DNA from: Lachnospiraceae bacterium | GTDB lineage: Bacteria; Bacillota; Clostridia; Lachnospirales; Lachnospiraceae | Direction of reading: 5' to 3' | Assembly (NCBI GenBank): GCA_910576125.1 | Contig: CAJTHM010000013.1 | Coordinates: 62,001-126,000 of the forward strand | Length of the DNA: 64,000 nt | In this document: positions 8,687-17,258 of the stretch, piece by piece | Layout of the letters: the number at the start of each line of letters is the position of its first letter | How positions within the stretch are numbered: the first letter of the stretch is position 1 | Position numbers and translations under genes: made by a program | The notes under the pieces: generated by a model | Told to the model about the DNA's origin: nothing | Databases searched by the model: none | Seen by the model: the letters and a program-made list of their open reading frames with translations, nothing else

Positions 8687-10246
8687 TCATACACTGCCAA
8701 AAATCCGCTTCACCGTCCGGAAAGAAAGCTTTGGCCTGCGGTACTCATCCCAGATTCCCTTGTTGTTCATGGTCCGGGGCCTGCCGCCGAACCAGCTGTC
8801 GCACACCCTGCAGTCGCAGAACTGCCAGATATAGACGCCGCTTATGTCCTCCCTGGAGAGCACCGCCGTCAGCTGCTCCTCCAGCGCCTTCTCCTGATAT
8901 TCCTCCGACCATTTCACCATGTCGGGGGTGCGGTATCCGTAGATTGCCCCTGCGCCGATCTCCGTAATCAGGAAGGGCTTGCCCGCCCCTTCCGTCTCCT
9001 TCTGCACCCAGCCATAGAGGTCGTCCAGATATTCCCCGGGCGGCGTGTCGTGGTACCAGAGGGGATATATGTTATAGGAGACCACCTCGGGGAATCCGAA
9101 GCAGATGTCCGTCTTGAACTGGCAGCTGGCGGAGGAGCGGGGCCTGGTGGAATCCAGCTGTCCAATCAGCTCGTACTGCCTGCGGTAACACTCTCTCCCA
9201 TATTCCGTGTGGCTGGCGCACTCGTTGAGGATGCCCCAGATGTAGATGCTGGGGTGGTTGTAATGGGCCGTGATCATCTCCCGGATGCAGTCCTCGCACT
9301 GCCTTTCAAAATTCGGGTTGCTCATGTTCTCCTCCGACAGCCCGCGGGCGTGGTTCTCCTCCCAGACCAAAATGCCCAGCTCGTCGCACAGATCCAGGAA
9401 CCGCTCGTCGTTGGGGTAATGGGAGGTGCGGACGGAATTTGCCCCTGCCTCCTTCATGAGCATCAAATCCTGGTACATGGCCGCATAGGGGATGGCGCAC
9501 CCGAACTGGGGATGGTCCTCATGGCGGCAGAACCCCTTAATCCGCACCCGATTGCCGTTCAGGTAAATCCCCTTTCCCACAATCTCCACCCTGCGGAATC
9601 CTATCCGGTCAATCAGGTCGTCGATTTCCCACTCATGTGCGTCCGTCAGCACCGCTGTCAGGGGATACAGGGCAGGGTTCTCCGGACACCATGCCGTCAC
9701 CTCCTCGCAGGGCAGCTCCCCGGTCTCCACGGATGCGCCGCCGTTCCCCTCTGCCCGCACCGGAACCGAAGCCAGCTCCCTTTCCCCCAGGAAAAATGTG
9801 ACTTTGCCTGTAAACGCCGTCCCCGACAGGTTCTCTGCCTGCGCCCGGATTTTCAGATGCCACTGGCCGTCTTTGAAGATGCTGTCCGCATGCATCCCAG
9901 AAAGGTAAGCATCCCCCAGGCGCTCCAGCACCACCGGCCTGGTGATTCCCCCATAGGTCTGGTAATCATTGGGCACATGCAATGCGGAGGCCTCGCCAAA
10001 GGAATTGTCCACCACCACCTTCAGGCGGTGCTCCCCCTCGCCGATGTCTCTCAGGACAACCGAAAAAGGCGTATAGGCATTGTAATGGGATGCTACAATC
10101 CTGTCGTCCAGATAGACCTCCGCCGTATGGCTTACCCCCTTGAACTCCAGCCGCACATTCCCGAAGCACCGGATGTCCCGCTGGTACTGGGCCTTGCCCC
10201 GGTAGCCGCGCATGTCCGGACTGCACTCCCAGCACTCCGGTACCAT
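8687..10246 (-). CDS. gusA: Beta-glucuronidase, glycoside hydrolase family 2
   Basis: From the first ATG, 519 residues. It has a jelly-roll sugar-binding domain, an immunoglobulin-like domain and a TIM barrel. The acid/base is Glu342 (ILNE) and the nucleophile Glu429 (LITE). Near the C-terminus an NNKG motif followed by RRPK matches the N-x-K motif that binds the glucuronate carboxylate in GusA enzymes, so glucuronidase activity is more likely than galactosidase. Clear GH2-like coding sequence (RDSGEISSSLWDFKT) continues upstream in frame to 10396, where a stop is met. No ATG, GTG or TTG lies in that extension, only CTG at 10394-10396, so the native start is unusual or lost. No signal peptide. 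Divergent from an AraC-type gene. Confidence 0.88.
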   Translation of the reverse strand: MVPECWECSPDMRGYRGKAQYQRDIRCFGNVRLEFKGVSHTAEVYLDDRIVASHYNAYTPFSVVLRDIGEGEHRLKVVVDNSFGEASALHVPNDYQTYGGITRPVVLERLGDAYLSGMHADSIFKDGQWHLKIRAQAENLSGTAFTGKVTFFLGERELASVPVRAEGNGGASVETGELPCEEVTAWCPENPALYPLTAVLTDAHEWEIDDLIDRIGFRRVEIVGKGIYLNGNRVRIKGFCRHEDHPQFGCAIPYAAMYQDLMLMKEAGANSVRTSHYPNDERFLDLCDELGILVWEENHARGLSEENMSNPNFERQCEDCIREMITAHYNHPSIYIWGILNECASHTEYGRECYRRQYELIGQLDSTRPRSSASCQFKTDICFGFPEVVSYNIYPLWYHDTPPGEYLDDLYGWVQKETEGAGKPFLITEIGAGAIYGYRTPDMVKWSEEYQEKALEEQLTAVLSREDISGVYIWQFCDCRVCDSWFGGRPRTMNNKGIWDEYRRPKLSFRTVKRIFGSV

Positions 10247-10456
10247 GGCCTTCCTGGAAACCGCTGCCCCCTGAGCCGTTTCCAGGGTCTTAAAATCCCA
10301 CAGGGAAGAAGAAATCTCCCCGGAGTCCCTGATTGCGTGTGTCGCAAGTCTGACTTTTTCAGAGTATTTGCCAGTATATTTTTCCTGAAAATTCAGCTAT
10401 AATAAATTAATATTGCTTAAATGCGGATTAATTTTTAAGTAGAGGTGAAAGTCAAA

Positions 10457-11268
10457 ATGATGGCAGAAGCATATACCCCAAGCCTGTCCCTGCTGGCCCA
10501 ATCGGGCCTGTGCCTGACTTCCTTCCAGCCGGAGGCAGACGTGGCCGGCTCCCTCCTTTACCGCGTTTCCCTGGAATGCGGCTCCATAGAAAGCCCCCTT
10601 TCCTACTATGTCTCGGATTGCCAGGGGCTGGGGCTTCTGCGCTTAAAATCCGGCTCCCTGCTTTTTACCGTTCTTCCCGCCGGACAATCCGCCGCCGTGT
10701 CAGAGAGGGGCCTCTATCTTTTCGACTGCCGCTTCACCTGCCGGATCATCGTGCGGAACGCTGCAGAATATGAAATTCTCCGCTTTGACGGCCCGGGCTG
10801 GCCCTATTTCCGCTCCCTGCTTCCGGAGACTGCGCCTTTCTGGCGGATTCCTCCCGCCGTCTCCCAGTCCGGCGAGCTGCTTCCGCTGTTCGAGAAAAAG
10901 GCCGCCAATCCTGTCCTCTGCCATATGCTGCTGACGGAAATGCTCTCCCGGCTGACTCTGGGACATATGCTCCCCGGGAAGAAAGCGCCCTCCTATCTGG
11001 CGGACATGAAATCCGAGCTGGAGACCCATTATTATGAAACCCACACCCTGGCGGAGTTCGAGGAGAAGTACAGAGTCAACCGATACCGCCTCTGCCGTAC
11101 CTGCACAGAATCCGTATACAGTCCGCCAAAAGCCTGCTGGCGGAAACGAGTCTGAAGATTCACGAAATCAGCTATGAGGCAGGCTACGAAAACGTGAACC
11201 ATTTTATTGCCCATTTTAAAAAGAATACAGGCATGACACCCACGGAATACCGCCTGATTCCGCGTTAG
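10457..11268 (+). pseudogene. Frameshifted AraC-family regulator
   Basis: The first frame (ATG at 10457, AGAGGTG upstream) encodes an N-terminal sensor domain and the start of the AraC DNA-binding region (YRVNRYRLCR), then runs out of frame and stops at 11155. From about 11100 a second frame carries the missing half (YLHRIRIQSAKSLL, SYEAGYENVNHFIAHFKKNTG, TPTEYRLIPR) and stops at 11266-11268. About a dozen residues between the two helix-turn-helix motifs are missing at the junction, so a small out-of-frame deletion probably inactivated the gene. It is divergent from the beta-glucuronidase and was presumably its regulator. Confidence 0.8.
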
Positions 11269-11315
11269 AATCCTCGTCCCCGCAGCTTCCCATCGTGCCG
11301 ATTATCGTTTTCCGC

Positions 11316-11344
11316 TTGACAATCCGGCTTTTTTTCTTTATCAT
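11316..11344 (+). promoter_or_regulatory. Sigma-A type promoter upstream of the PAS-like sensory gene
   Basis: A consensus TTGACA (11316-11321), a 17-base spacer and TATCAT (11339-11344) lie after the AraC remnant. The only gene downstream is the sensory protein at 11465, with an intrinsic terminator in between. Confidence 0.6.
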
Positions 11345-11368
11345 TATATAGTAAAGATAAGCATCGCA

Positions 11369-11395
11369 AAGCCTTGCATCTGAGGCTTTTTTTTT
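11369..11395 (+). terminator. Intrinsic terminator in the leader of the sensory gene
   Basis: A 6-base stem AAGCCT/AGGCTT with an 8-base loop is followed by an unbroken run of T to 11395. It lies about 25 bases after the -10 element at 11339-11344 and 70 bases before the start codon at 11465, so it could act as an attenuator as well as ending the upstream transcript. Confidence 0.7.
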
Positions 11396-11464
11396 GCACG
11401 CCAAAGGCTCGCCTTGCCGTCGAATAGAATATAGCCCGTCACCACTGATTAAGGGGGATTTACT

Positions 11465-13444
11465 TTGAGAGACAAAGATTACGAAATCATCCTGAACAGC
11501 ATGCCGGAGACTGGTATCTATGTCATCCGGCAGGATAATCATAGTCTGTTATATTTTAATAAGAGAGTCCGGACCGCCTCACCGGAGGTGCGGCTGGGCA
11601 TGATTTGTCACGAGGTGTGGACAGGATCCTGCATCAATTGTCCCCTGCTGACCATCCAGGACAGACAGGAGGGGCATTCCTTAAGTTACAATCCCACTTT
11701 CGGCGGAGTCGTGGACATGGTAGCTACACGGATGCTGTGGCAGGATACGATTCCCGCTTTTGTAGTCAGCGTGACGCCCCGCCCGGAAGCCTCAGGCTCT
11801 ACATACTACAAAGTCCTGCGTCTGGATCTCGGCCGGAACCGTTATGATGTCCTGAAAGCCGATACCGGCGCATGGCTGTCCGGGCACGGCACAGACAATC
11901 TTTCCAGGGAATTTGAAAACCTGGCAGGAAGCGGAATGATTCATCCGGAAGACGTGGAACGCTTCAAGGCCTTTACCGATATAGAACATCTGCGCAGCGC
12001 AATACGCTCCGACAAAGCCGTGCTGACCTGCATCTACCGCCGCCTCCACGGAGAAGAATTCCGCTGGAATCTGATGGAGATCGTGCAGGCTTTTGACTAC
12101 AGCGAAGAGAATGAAACAGCCATGCTCTGCGTCAAAGATGTACACAATACCATGCGGGAAGGCCTGGAATTGGAGGAAGTCAATGCCCGTAGCCGGGACG
12201 CTCTTCTGGCGATTGGCGAACAGAGCTTCGGCATTTATGCCATCAATCCGGATGCGGGCACCGTTGAGCCCATTCGGGTGGAGGGACGCATTCCCACGGA
12301 ACCGCTTTCCGAGCTGCCTCTATGGGACTCTTTTATGCATACCCGGATTATGGAAAGGCTCCATCCCGCGTACCGCGAGGCTTTCCAGACGAAATTTTCC
12401 AGCGCCGGCCTCATACAGGCCATGGAAGCCGGCGCTCCGGAATCGGAGCTCCTCTGCCAGTGGGAAATCGGCGGTGCCTATCGCTACATTTCCGTGACAG
12501 CCCATTTACAGGGAGACCGGGGCACATGCGGCCAGATAGTCCTGGCCCTGGAGAACATGGACGAACAGATACGCAGGGAACTGGCCCACAACCAGCACGA
12601 TATGCAGATTGCGGCGATCCTGAAGTCCCGCTTTACCGTGATGACCACAGTCAACCTGGAAAACGGCCAGTGTGAACGCATTTTCCTGAACGATTCTTCC
12701 GGATCGCAGGACACCATGGTGGGCGATTACAGCTATTATACACAGCAGCTCATTCCCCAGCTGCACCCCAAGGACGCAATCAATTACTCCAGCCTGTTAT
12801 CTCTGGAACACTTGCGTGAAAAAGCTGCAGCCACGGAAAATTATGCCGAGGAAATCTGCCAGAGCCGCACCAGGGAAAATCCTCCCCGCTGGCTTGAGCA
12901 GCATATCATTTACAGCCGTCAGAACGGCCGGGTGGTGGTCAATATCCTGGGACATGATATTAGCGCCGAAAAGAGCCGGGAGGACGAAAGGGCAAGGACC
13001 ATGCAGGACCGCGCCTATATCATCAGCAGCTTAAGCAGCCTCTTCTTCTCCACCTACTACATAGATGTGGAAAAGGATACTTTCCGCGCTGTCACGAAAC
13101 TGGGCAAGGCCGGGGACGTTCTGGGAAGCGAGGTAAACTGTACCGCCGCGCTCCAGGTCTACGCCGAGAATTTCATCCATCCGGATGACCGGGAGGATTA
13201 CCTGAAAGTCATGAATATGCCGAACCTGACGGAGAACCTGCGCTGGTGGCAGCCCTGTGTGTCGACCACTTTCCGGACGCTGTCCCAGGAAACTGCGGAC
13301 AGTCCCGAGGATTTCCAGTGGGTGTGCGCCACCGTAGTGCTGGCGGAAATCGGAGAAAATGACCGTCCCAAGACAGCGGTATACGTGGCGCAGAACATTA
13401 CGGAAACCGTGCACCGTCAGCATATGAACCAAAAAGCGAATTAA
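11465..13444 (+). CDS. Large cytoplasmic multi-PAS-like sensory protein
   Basis: A 659-residue protein without transmembrane segments. It begins with a PAS-like module (ILNSMPETGIYVIRQDNHSLLYFNKR) carrying a Cys cluster (CHEVWTGSCINCPLL, about residues 49-63) that could bind a metal or redox ligand. Further PAS/PAC-like modules follow (for example HPEDVERFKAF, HPKDAINYSS, HPDDREDYLKV). There is no GGDEF, kinase or phosphatase domain within it. The start is TTG with GGGGGA seven bases upstream. It is 43 bases ahead of a REC-GGDEF gene on the same strand, so it probably feeds a signal to that cyclase. Confidence 0.7.
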   Translation: MRDKDYEIILNSMPETGIYVIRQDNHSLLYFNKRVRTASPEVRLGMICHEVWTGSCINCPLLTIQDRQEGHSLSYNPTFGGVVDMVATRMLWQDTIPAFVVSVTPRPEASGSTYYKVLRLDLGRNRYDVLKADTGAWLSGHGTDNLSREFENLAGSGMIHPEDVERFKAFTDIEHLRSAIRSDKAVLTCIYRRLHGEEFRWNLMEIVQAFDYSEENETAMLCVKDVHNTMREGLELEEVNARSRDALLAIGEQSFGIYAINPDAGTVEPIRVEGRIPTEPLSELPLWDSFMHTRIMERLHPAYREAFQTKFSSAGLIQAMEAGAPESELLCQWEIGGAYRYISVTAHLQGDRGTCGQIVLALENMDEQIRRELAHNQHDMQIAAILKSRFTVMTTVNLENGQCERIFLNDSSGSQDTMVGDYSYYTQQLIPQLHPKDAINYSSLLSLEHLREKAAATENYAEEICQSRTRENPPRWLEQHIIYSRQNGRVVVNILGHDISAEKSREDERARTMQDRAYIISSLSSLFFSTYYIDVEKDTFRAVTKLGKAGDVLGSEVNCTAALQVYAENFIHPDDREDYLKVMNMPNLTENLRWWQPCVSTTFRTLSQETADSPEDFQWVCATVVLAEIGENDRPKTAVYVAQNITETVHRQHMNQKAN

Positions 13445-13487
13445 ATTTCACTATCCGATAGCAGAAACAGACGGAGGACAGACATAT

Positions 13488-14405
13488 ATGGATAAAATAT
13501 TGATTATCGAAGACAGTCTGGCACAGGCTGAATATCTGAAATCCATTCTTGGCACAGGATATGACGTCACCATATGCCTGAAAGGCGATGAGGGGTTCCG
13601 CAAGGCAAAGGGCGAAGCCTTTTCCCTGATTTTCCTGGACATCATCATGCCGGATGTGGACGGGTTCACTTTGCTCAAAAAGCTGCAGGAGACAATCCTG
13701 ACCAAGTACACGCCCGTGATTCTGGTCAGCGGCCTGGCTGATGTCCAGCATGAGGAAAAGGGGCTCACTCTCGGCGCGGTGGATTACATCACCAAGCCTT
13801 TCAGCCCCATCACGGTCCGGGCCAGGGCAAATATCCATATCAAACTCCACCACTACCAGATGCAGTTCATGCGGCAGGCCACCGTGGACCAGCTCACCGG
13901 CGTGGCGAACCGCAGGCGGTACGAGGACGACAGCATCCTGAAATGGCGCGAGGCCGTGCGCCTGGGCCTGACCTTTTCCGTCTGCATGTTCGACATCGAT
14001 AAATTCAAGATATACAACGACACTTTCGGCCATCCGGCAGGCGACAAAGTCATAGCCTCCGTGGCTAAGACGGCGTCTTCTTTCCTGCAGCGCTCCACGG
14101 ACTTCTTCGGCCGTTACGGCGGAGAGGAATTCGTGGCGATCATGATCGGAAACGATGCCAAATCGGCTTTTGAATTCTTAAAGACCATCCGGCAGGCGGT
14201 GGAGGATCTGCACATCCCCCACGACCCGTCCGTCTCCCCCTGGGTCACCATCAGCATCGGCGGCGTCACGCTGCTCCCGAAAGACGGGGATTCCTATGAC
14301 GAGTATCTGAAAGTCGCGGACAATATGCTGTACAAGGCCAAAAACAACGGCCGGAACATGGTGGTATGGTCCGACAGCGGCAAGACGGAATGGCGGGAGA
14401 AATAA
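13488..14405 (+). CDS. Response regulator with diguanylate cyclase output (REC-GGDEF)
   Basis: A 305-residue protein. The N-terminal receiver (residues 1 to about 120) has the acidic pair EDS, the phosphoacceptor Asp in FLDIIMPD (about residue 48) and Lys in TKPF. The C-terminal GGDEF domain has an active GGEEF site and an upstream RSTD motif five residues before it, which matches the c-di-GMP inhibitory I-site. It should synthesise c-di-GMP on phosphorylation and be product-inhibited. No histidine kinase is adjacent; the upstream sensory protein is the likely partner in some form. Confidence 0.93.
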   Translation: MDKILIIEDSLAQAEYLKSILGTGYDVTICLKGDEGFRKAKGEAFSLIFLDIIMPDVDGFTLLKKLQETILTKYTPVILVSGLADVQHEEKGLTLGAVDYITKPFSPITVRARANIHIKLHHYQMQFMRQATVDQLTGVANRRRYEDDSILKWREAVRLGLTFSVCMFDIDKFKIYNDTFGHPAGDKVIASVAKTASSFLQRSTDFFGRYGGEEFVAIMIGNDAKSAFEFLKTIRQAVEDLHIPHDPSVSPWVTISIGGVTLLPKDGDSYDEYLKVADNMLYKAKNNGRNMVVWSDSGKTEWREK

Positions 14406-14416
14406 AAAATCACAGC

Positions 14417-14457
14417 GAGAGGGCGTATCGATTCCGTTTCAATCAATACGCCCTCTC
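14417..14457 (+). terminator. Strong hairpin after the diguanylate cyclase gene
   Basis: A perfect 12-base stem (14417-14428 and 14446-14457) around a 17-base loop lies 11 bases after the stop. No T-run follows, so Rho-independent termination is likely but not certain. Confidence 0.55.
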
Positions 14458-14883
14458 AGAACTCCTCATCCAATGGACCATACCTCCTTATTCAGTTTTT
14501 CAGTTCTCTTTTCTTCCATTTCACCCATTGTGCTTTCCACGCTTCTCCTGTACTCAATGCACTGTAACGCTCTGGCAAATTCCGCTTCAGCAATCCGTTA
14601 CTTTTTCGTGTACTGCACATCCACTCTGTCTGAAACCTTTGATGCTTATTAAATTTTTAATGGAAGATTTTGTTTTCCCTCTCTTTATTGTGTCTTTATT
14701 ATACGTCACGGCCTTCTATTTGTCAATACTATTTTTATATTTTTTGATTATTTTTAGAAATTTATTTTCTCATATTTGTTTTAATGTGTCTTTATAGCCC
14801 TTTCGCCTCTGTATTCTCTGATAATATGTGATATCGCATGATTATTCTGCAAATTCAGCCAAAAAAAGAATCAAGCGCCAAAA
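14458..14883. other. AT-rich gap between convergent genes
   Basis: No credible coding sequence, RNA gene or repeat was seen. The stretch separates the cyclase operon from hsp20 read in the opposite direction, and its composition (long T- and TTTA-rich runs) is that of non-coding DNA. Confidence 0.5.
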
Positions 14884-14910
14884 CGCCCCGCAAGCATAGC
14901 CTGCGGGGCG
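14884..14910 (-). terminator. Terminator of hsp20
   Basis: A perfect 9-base GC-rich stem (14884-14892 and 14902-14910) with a 9-base loop is followed on the minus strand by TTTT. It lies 23 bases after the hsp20 stop codon. Confidence 0.8.
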
Positions 14911-14933
14911 TCCTCCCGTCCTGTGATGAAGCG

Positions 14934-15386
14934 TCATCCCTCGATGGCGATATAGCGCTTCTTCTCCTCGATTACCTTTTCCTCTTCCTTGGGGATGCGG
15001 AATGTCAGGATGCCGTTCTCGTACTTGGGATGGATATCCTCCTCCGTCACATGCTCCCCTACATAGAAGCTGCGGCTCATGCTCCCCACATAGCGCTCGC
15101 GCCTTACATAGTTCCCTTTCTCGTTCTGCTGGTCGTTGTTCAGGGCCTTGGCGGCGCTGACAGTAAGGTTGCCGTTTGTCAGCTCCATTTGGATTTCCTC
15201 TTTCCGGAAGCCCGGCAGGTCAATGTCCACCTCGTACCCGTTCTCTGTCTCTTTCACGTCCGTCTTCATCAGATTCCGGGCGTTCTTTCCATACAGCGTC
15301 CTGTCGATATCCGAAAATCTAGGAAACGCGAAATCCTCCATAAAGTTATCAAACAAATTGTCTCTGAAAATACTGGGCATCATCAT
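14934..15386 (-). CDS. Hsp20/alpha-crystallin family small heat shock protein
   Basis: A 150-residue holdase chaperone. The alpha-crystallin domain runs from about residue 38 to 135 with the conserved VDIDLPGFRKEEI start, the FYVGEHV strand and the C-terminal ENGILTFRIPK. An N-terminal helical arm (FRDNLFDNFMEDFAFPRF) mediates oligomer formation in this family. It acts in the cytoplasm to keep unfolding proteins soluble. It is a single-gene unit under a CIRCE operator, so HrcA should control it, and it ends in a strong terminator. Confidence 0.97.
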   Translation of the reverse strand: MMMPSIFRDNLFDNFMEDFAFPRFSDIDRTLYGKNARNLMKTDVKETENGYEVDIDLPGFRKEEIQMELTNGNLTVSAAKALNNDQQNEKGNYVRRERYVGSMSRSFYVGEHVTEEDIHPKYENGILTFRIPKEEEKVIEEKKRYIAIEG

Positions 15387-15503
15387 AAGTCATATCTCCT
15401 TTCTGCATTTGAACTATATTTTATACAAAGTTTAACGTACTGCTTCCCGAACGCCGGATTCGATTGGTTTCGCTTTTTTCTTCTCTTCCTTTGTTCTATC
15501 TGT

Positions 15504-15532
15504 ACTATAACACATATTTTAGCACTCGTCAA
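15504..15532 (-). promoter_or_regulatory. Sigma-A promoter of hsp20
   Basis: On the minus strand TTGACG (15527-15532), a 17-base spacer and TATAGT (15504-15509). The -35 element lies inside the CIRCE operator, so HrcA binding would block RNA polymerase directly. Confidence 0.85.
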
Positions 15533-15545
15533 GCCGGAGTGCTAA
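15519..15545. promoter_or_regulatory. CIRCE operator (HrcA binding site)
   Basis: TTAGCACTC (15519-15527), a 9-base spacer and GAGTGCTAA (15537-15545): an exact match to the CIRCE inverted repeat. Known CIRCE sites usually regulate groE and dnaK operons; here the site controls an hsp20 gene. Confidence 0.97.
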
Positions 15546-15789
15546 CAATTCTGTGAACTATTCATAAAGGATTGATAAAATAAGGATGCCCGAAATGTTC
15601 TAATCTATGTGTCTTAATTGGTCAAACAAAAAGGAAATGAGCGGATGAAGCGGTATGGGCCATTCCTTTGTATGCGGCATTCTGCCTGCAGCAGCACAGC
15701 GCCGCCTGACGGCGGCGCGTTCCGGCATGCCGATACAGATTCCGGGAACCATCCCGGCATATCAGCCGGCAATCAATTATGGAGATATC

Positions 15790-16467
15790 TCACAGCGCTT
15801 TCCGCAGAGGCGCTGCCTGGGCCACCTTGGAGAGCGGCGCCCTGTAGAACAGCCGGGTGAGCAGATACTCTGCCAGCGCTCCCACTATGAGGATTCCGAA
15901 TCCTATGGCTGCCGCCATCCCGAACGGCAGCTCCCGGTACCTGAAAAGGAAATTTACGAATGCCTGGTTTTTTGTGGGGCTCTGCATCTGCATCCAGAGT
16001 ATCATGGTCGGAACGATGAACAGGGTGGACACCACAAAATATTTGTAGCAGACTCCCAGATAGACCATGACCAGCGCCATCATGACCGCCAGAAGAATCA
16101 CGCTGCGGCCCACTTGTTCAGCCTTTTCCGGGCTCACACAGAGCCGGACGGCGCATATCGCCAGTTCCGCCAGGTATACCACTGTCATGCAGATCAGATT
16201 GACTGCCACAGGAAAAATCGTCTGCATCTTCTTTCTCATGGGCGAGACATTCACCAGATCCGCCACCCCCAGGGTGAAAATCAGCTGCACGGGCAATATG
16301 GGGATGGTAATCCAGAAAAATCCGCCCATCATCCCGAAATATCCGTCTCCCTCTGTAAACCTGAACACAATGCCCATCAGCAGAAAGACGCCCGCCTGGA
16401 TACAGTTGCTCCTGATGCCATAGGTATAGCGCATCAGTTTCCATCCTCTCCTGAAATCATTCATCAT
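15790..16467 (-). CDS. Membrane protein of a YtrA-type ABC operon
   Basis: A 225-residue hydrophobic protein with about six transmembrane segments and no recognised motif. It begins 11 bases inside the end of the preceding membrane-protein gene, with AAAGGAGG upstream, so the two are translationally linked. Together with the ABC ATPase and GntR regulator upstream it resembles the permease part of ytrABC-like exporters. The role may be in cell-envelope stress or antimicrobial resistance (inference from context only). Confidence 0.7.
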   Translation of the reverse strand: MMNDFRRGWKLMRYTYGIRSNCIQAGVFLLMGIVFRFTEGDGYFGMMGGFFWITIPILPVQLIFTLGVADLVNVSPMRKKMQTIFPVAVNLICMTVVYLAELAICAVRLCVSPEKAEQVGRSVILLAVMMALVMVYLGVCYKYFVVSTLFIVPTMILWMQMQSPTKNQAFVNFLFRYRELPFGMAAAIGFGILIVGALAEYLLTRLFYRAPLSKVAQAAPLRKAL

Positions 16468-17167
16468 AAAATCCTCCTTTTACTTTCTTCATGGCGGTCC
16501 GCACCGTCAGGACGCTGACTCCAATCCCCACCGCCAGACACAGCAGGTCCAGCAGGAAAATCCCATTGGAGGGATACTTCACAAAGGACGGCCCGAAAAT
16601 GCCCGCCAGGCACGCCAGCGCCATGGCCCCATATCCCAAAAGCAGATTCCCGTAAATCGTGCTGTTATATCTGGACAGAAATGTCCCCAGCGCCGAAAAA
16701 CAATAGGCCAGCAATACCAGATACGCCAATAACCCAATCCTCTGTAAGGGCCCGCCGCAGCTGACGAAATCCATAATCGGCTCAGGCCTCCCCGCCAGTC
16801 CCCCTTTTACCTGCCTGATGAGGAGATAGGACGCCGCAACGGTACACAAGGCAGTGAGGAATTTCCGGAACAGATCCAGCCCCAGGGCATTGCGCACGAG
16901 AGACAGCCCTCGGCCTGACGACTTCAGATAGTCCATTTTCTCCGCATCCCTGGTCTGGAGCCCTCCGAACAGCCAGCTGTCGGAAATAATCTCCGCCAAT
17001 GCAAGGAGCATCACCGTGAATATCAGACCCATATCTCCCATGTATGTCCCTATCCAGGCACAGAATGCCACCAATGCCGCCGGAATCAGCAGATATATGA
17101 CAATACGATATGCGAAAGACGTAAATACGATATAACTTTTCACTCTTTTTCCCATAGAACCAAACAT
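16457..17167 (-). CDS. Membrane protein, probable ABC permease subunit
   Basis: A 236-residue protein with six or so transmembrane helices, a charged central loop (DAEKMDYLKSSGRGLSLVRN) and a basic C-terminus. It follows the ABC ATPase gene by 91 bases on the same strand and overlaps the next membrane-protein gene. It is most likely one of two unlike permease subunits for the operon's ATPase. No family name could be assigned with certainty. Confidence 0.7.
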   Translation of the reverse strand: MFGSMGKRVKSYIVFTSFAYRIVIYLLIPAALVAFCAWIGTYMGDMGLIFTVMLLALAEIISDSWLFGGLQTRDAEKMDYLKSSGRGLSLVRNALGLDLFRKFLTALCTVAASYLLIRQVKGGLAGRPEPIMDFVSCGGPLQRIGLLAYLVLLAYCFSALGTFLSRYNSTIYGNLLLGYGAMALACLAGIFGPSFVKYPSNGIFLLDLLCLAVGIGVSVLTVRTAMKKVKGGFYDE

Positions 17168-17258
17168 CCCTTTCTTACTTTCTCTTACTTTCTTCTACTT
17201 TCTCTGTCCAGCTTTCCCCATTATTTTCTTTTTCGCTTATTTCCAATCGTCAGTCCCT

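Noticed and set aside
9050..10402. 450-codon plus-strand frame opposite the glucuronidase
   Set aside because: The minus-strand frame has catalytic GH2 motifs. The plus frame has no ribosome binding site and no recognisable motif.
14366..14797. 143-codon frame after the diguanylate cyclase gene
   Set aside because: It spans a hairpin and T-rich non-coding DNA, and its hydrophobic composition comes from T-runs. No ribosome binding site.
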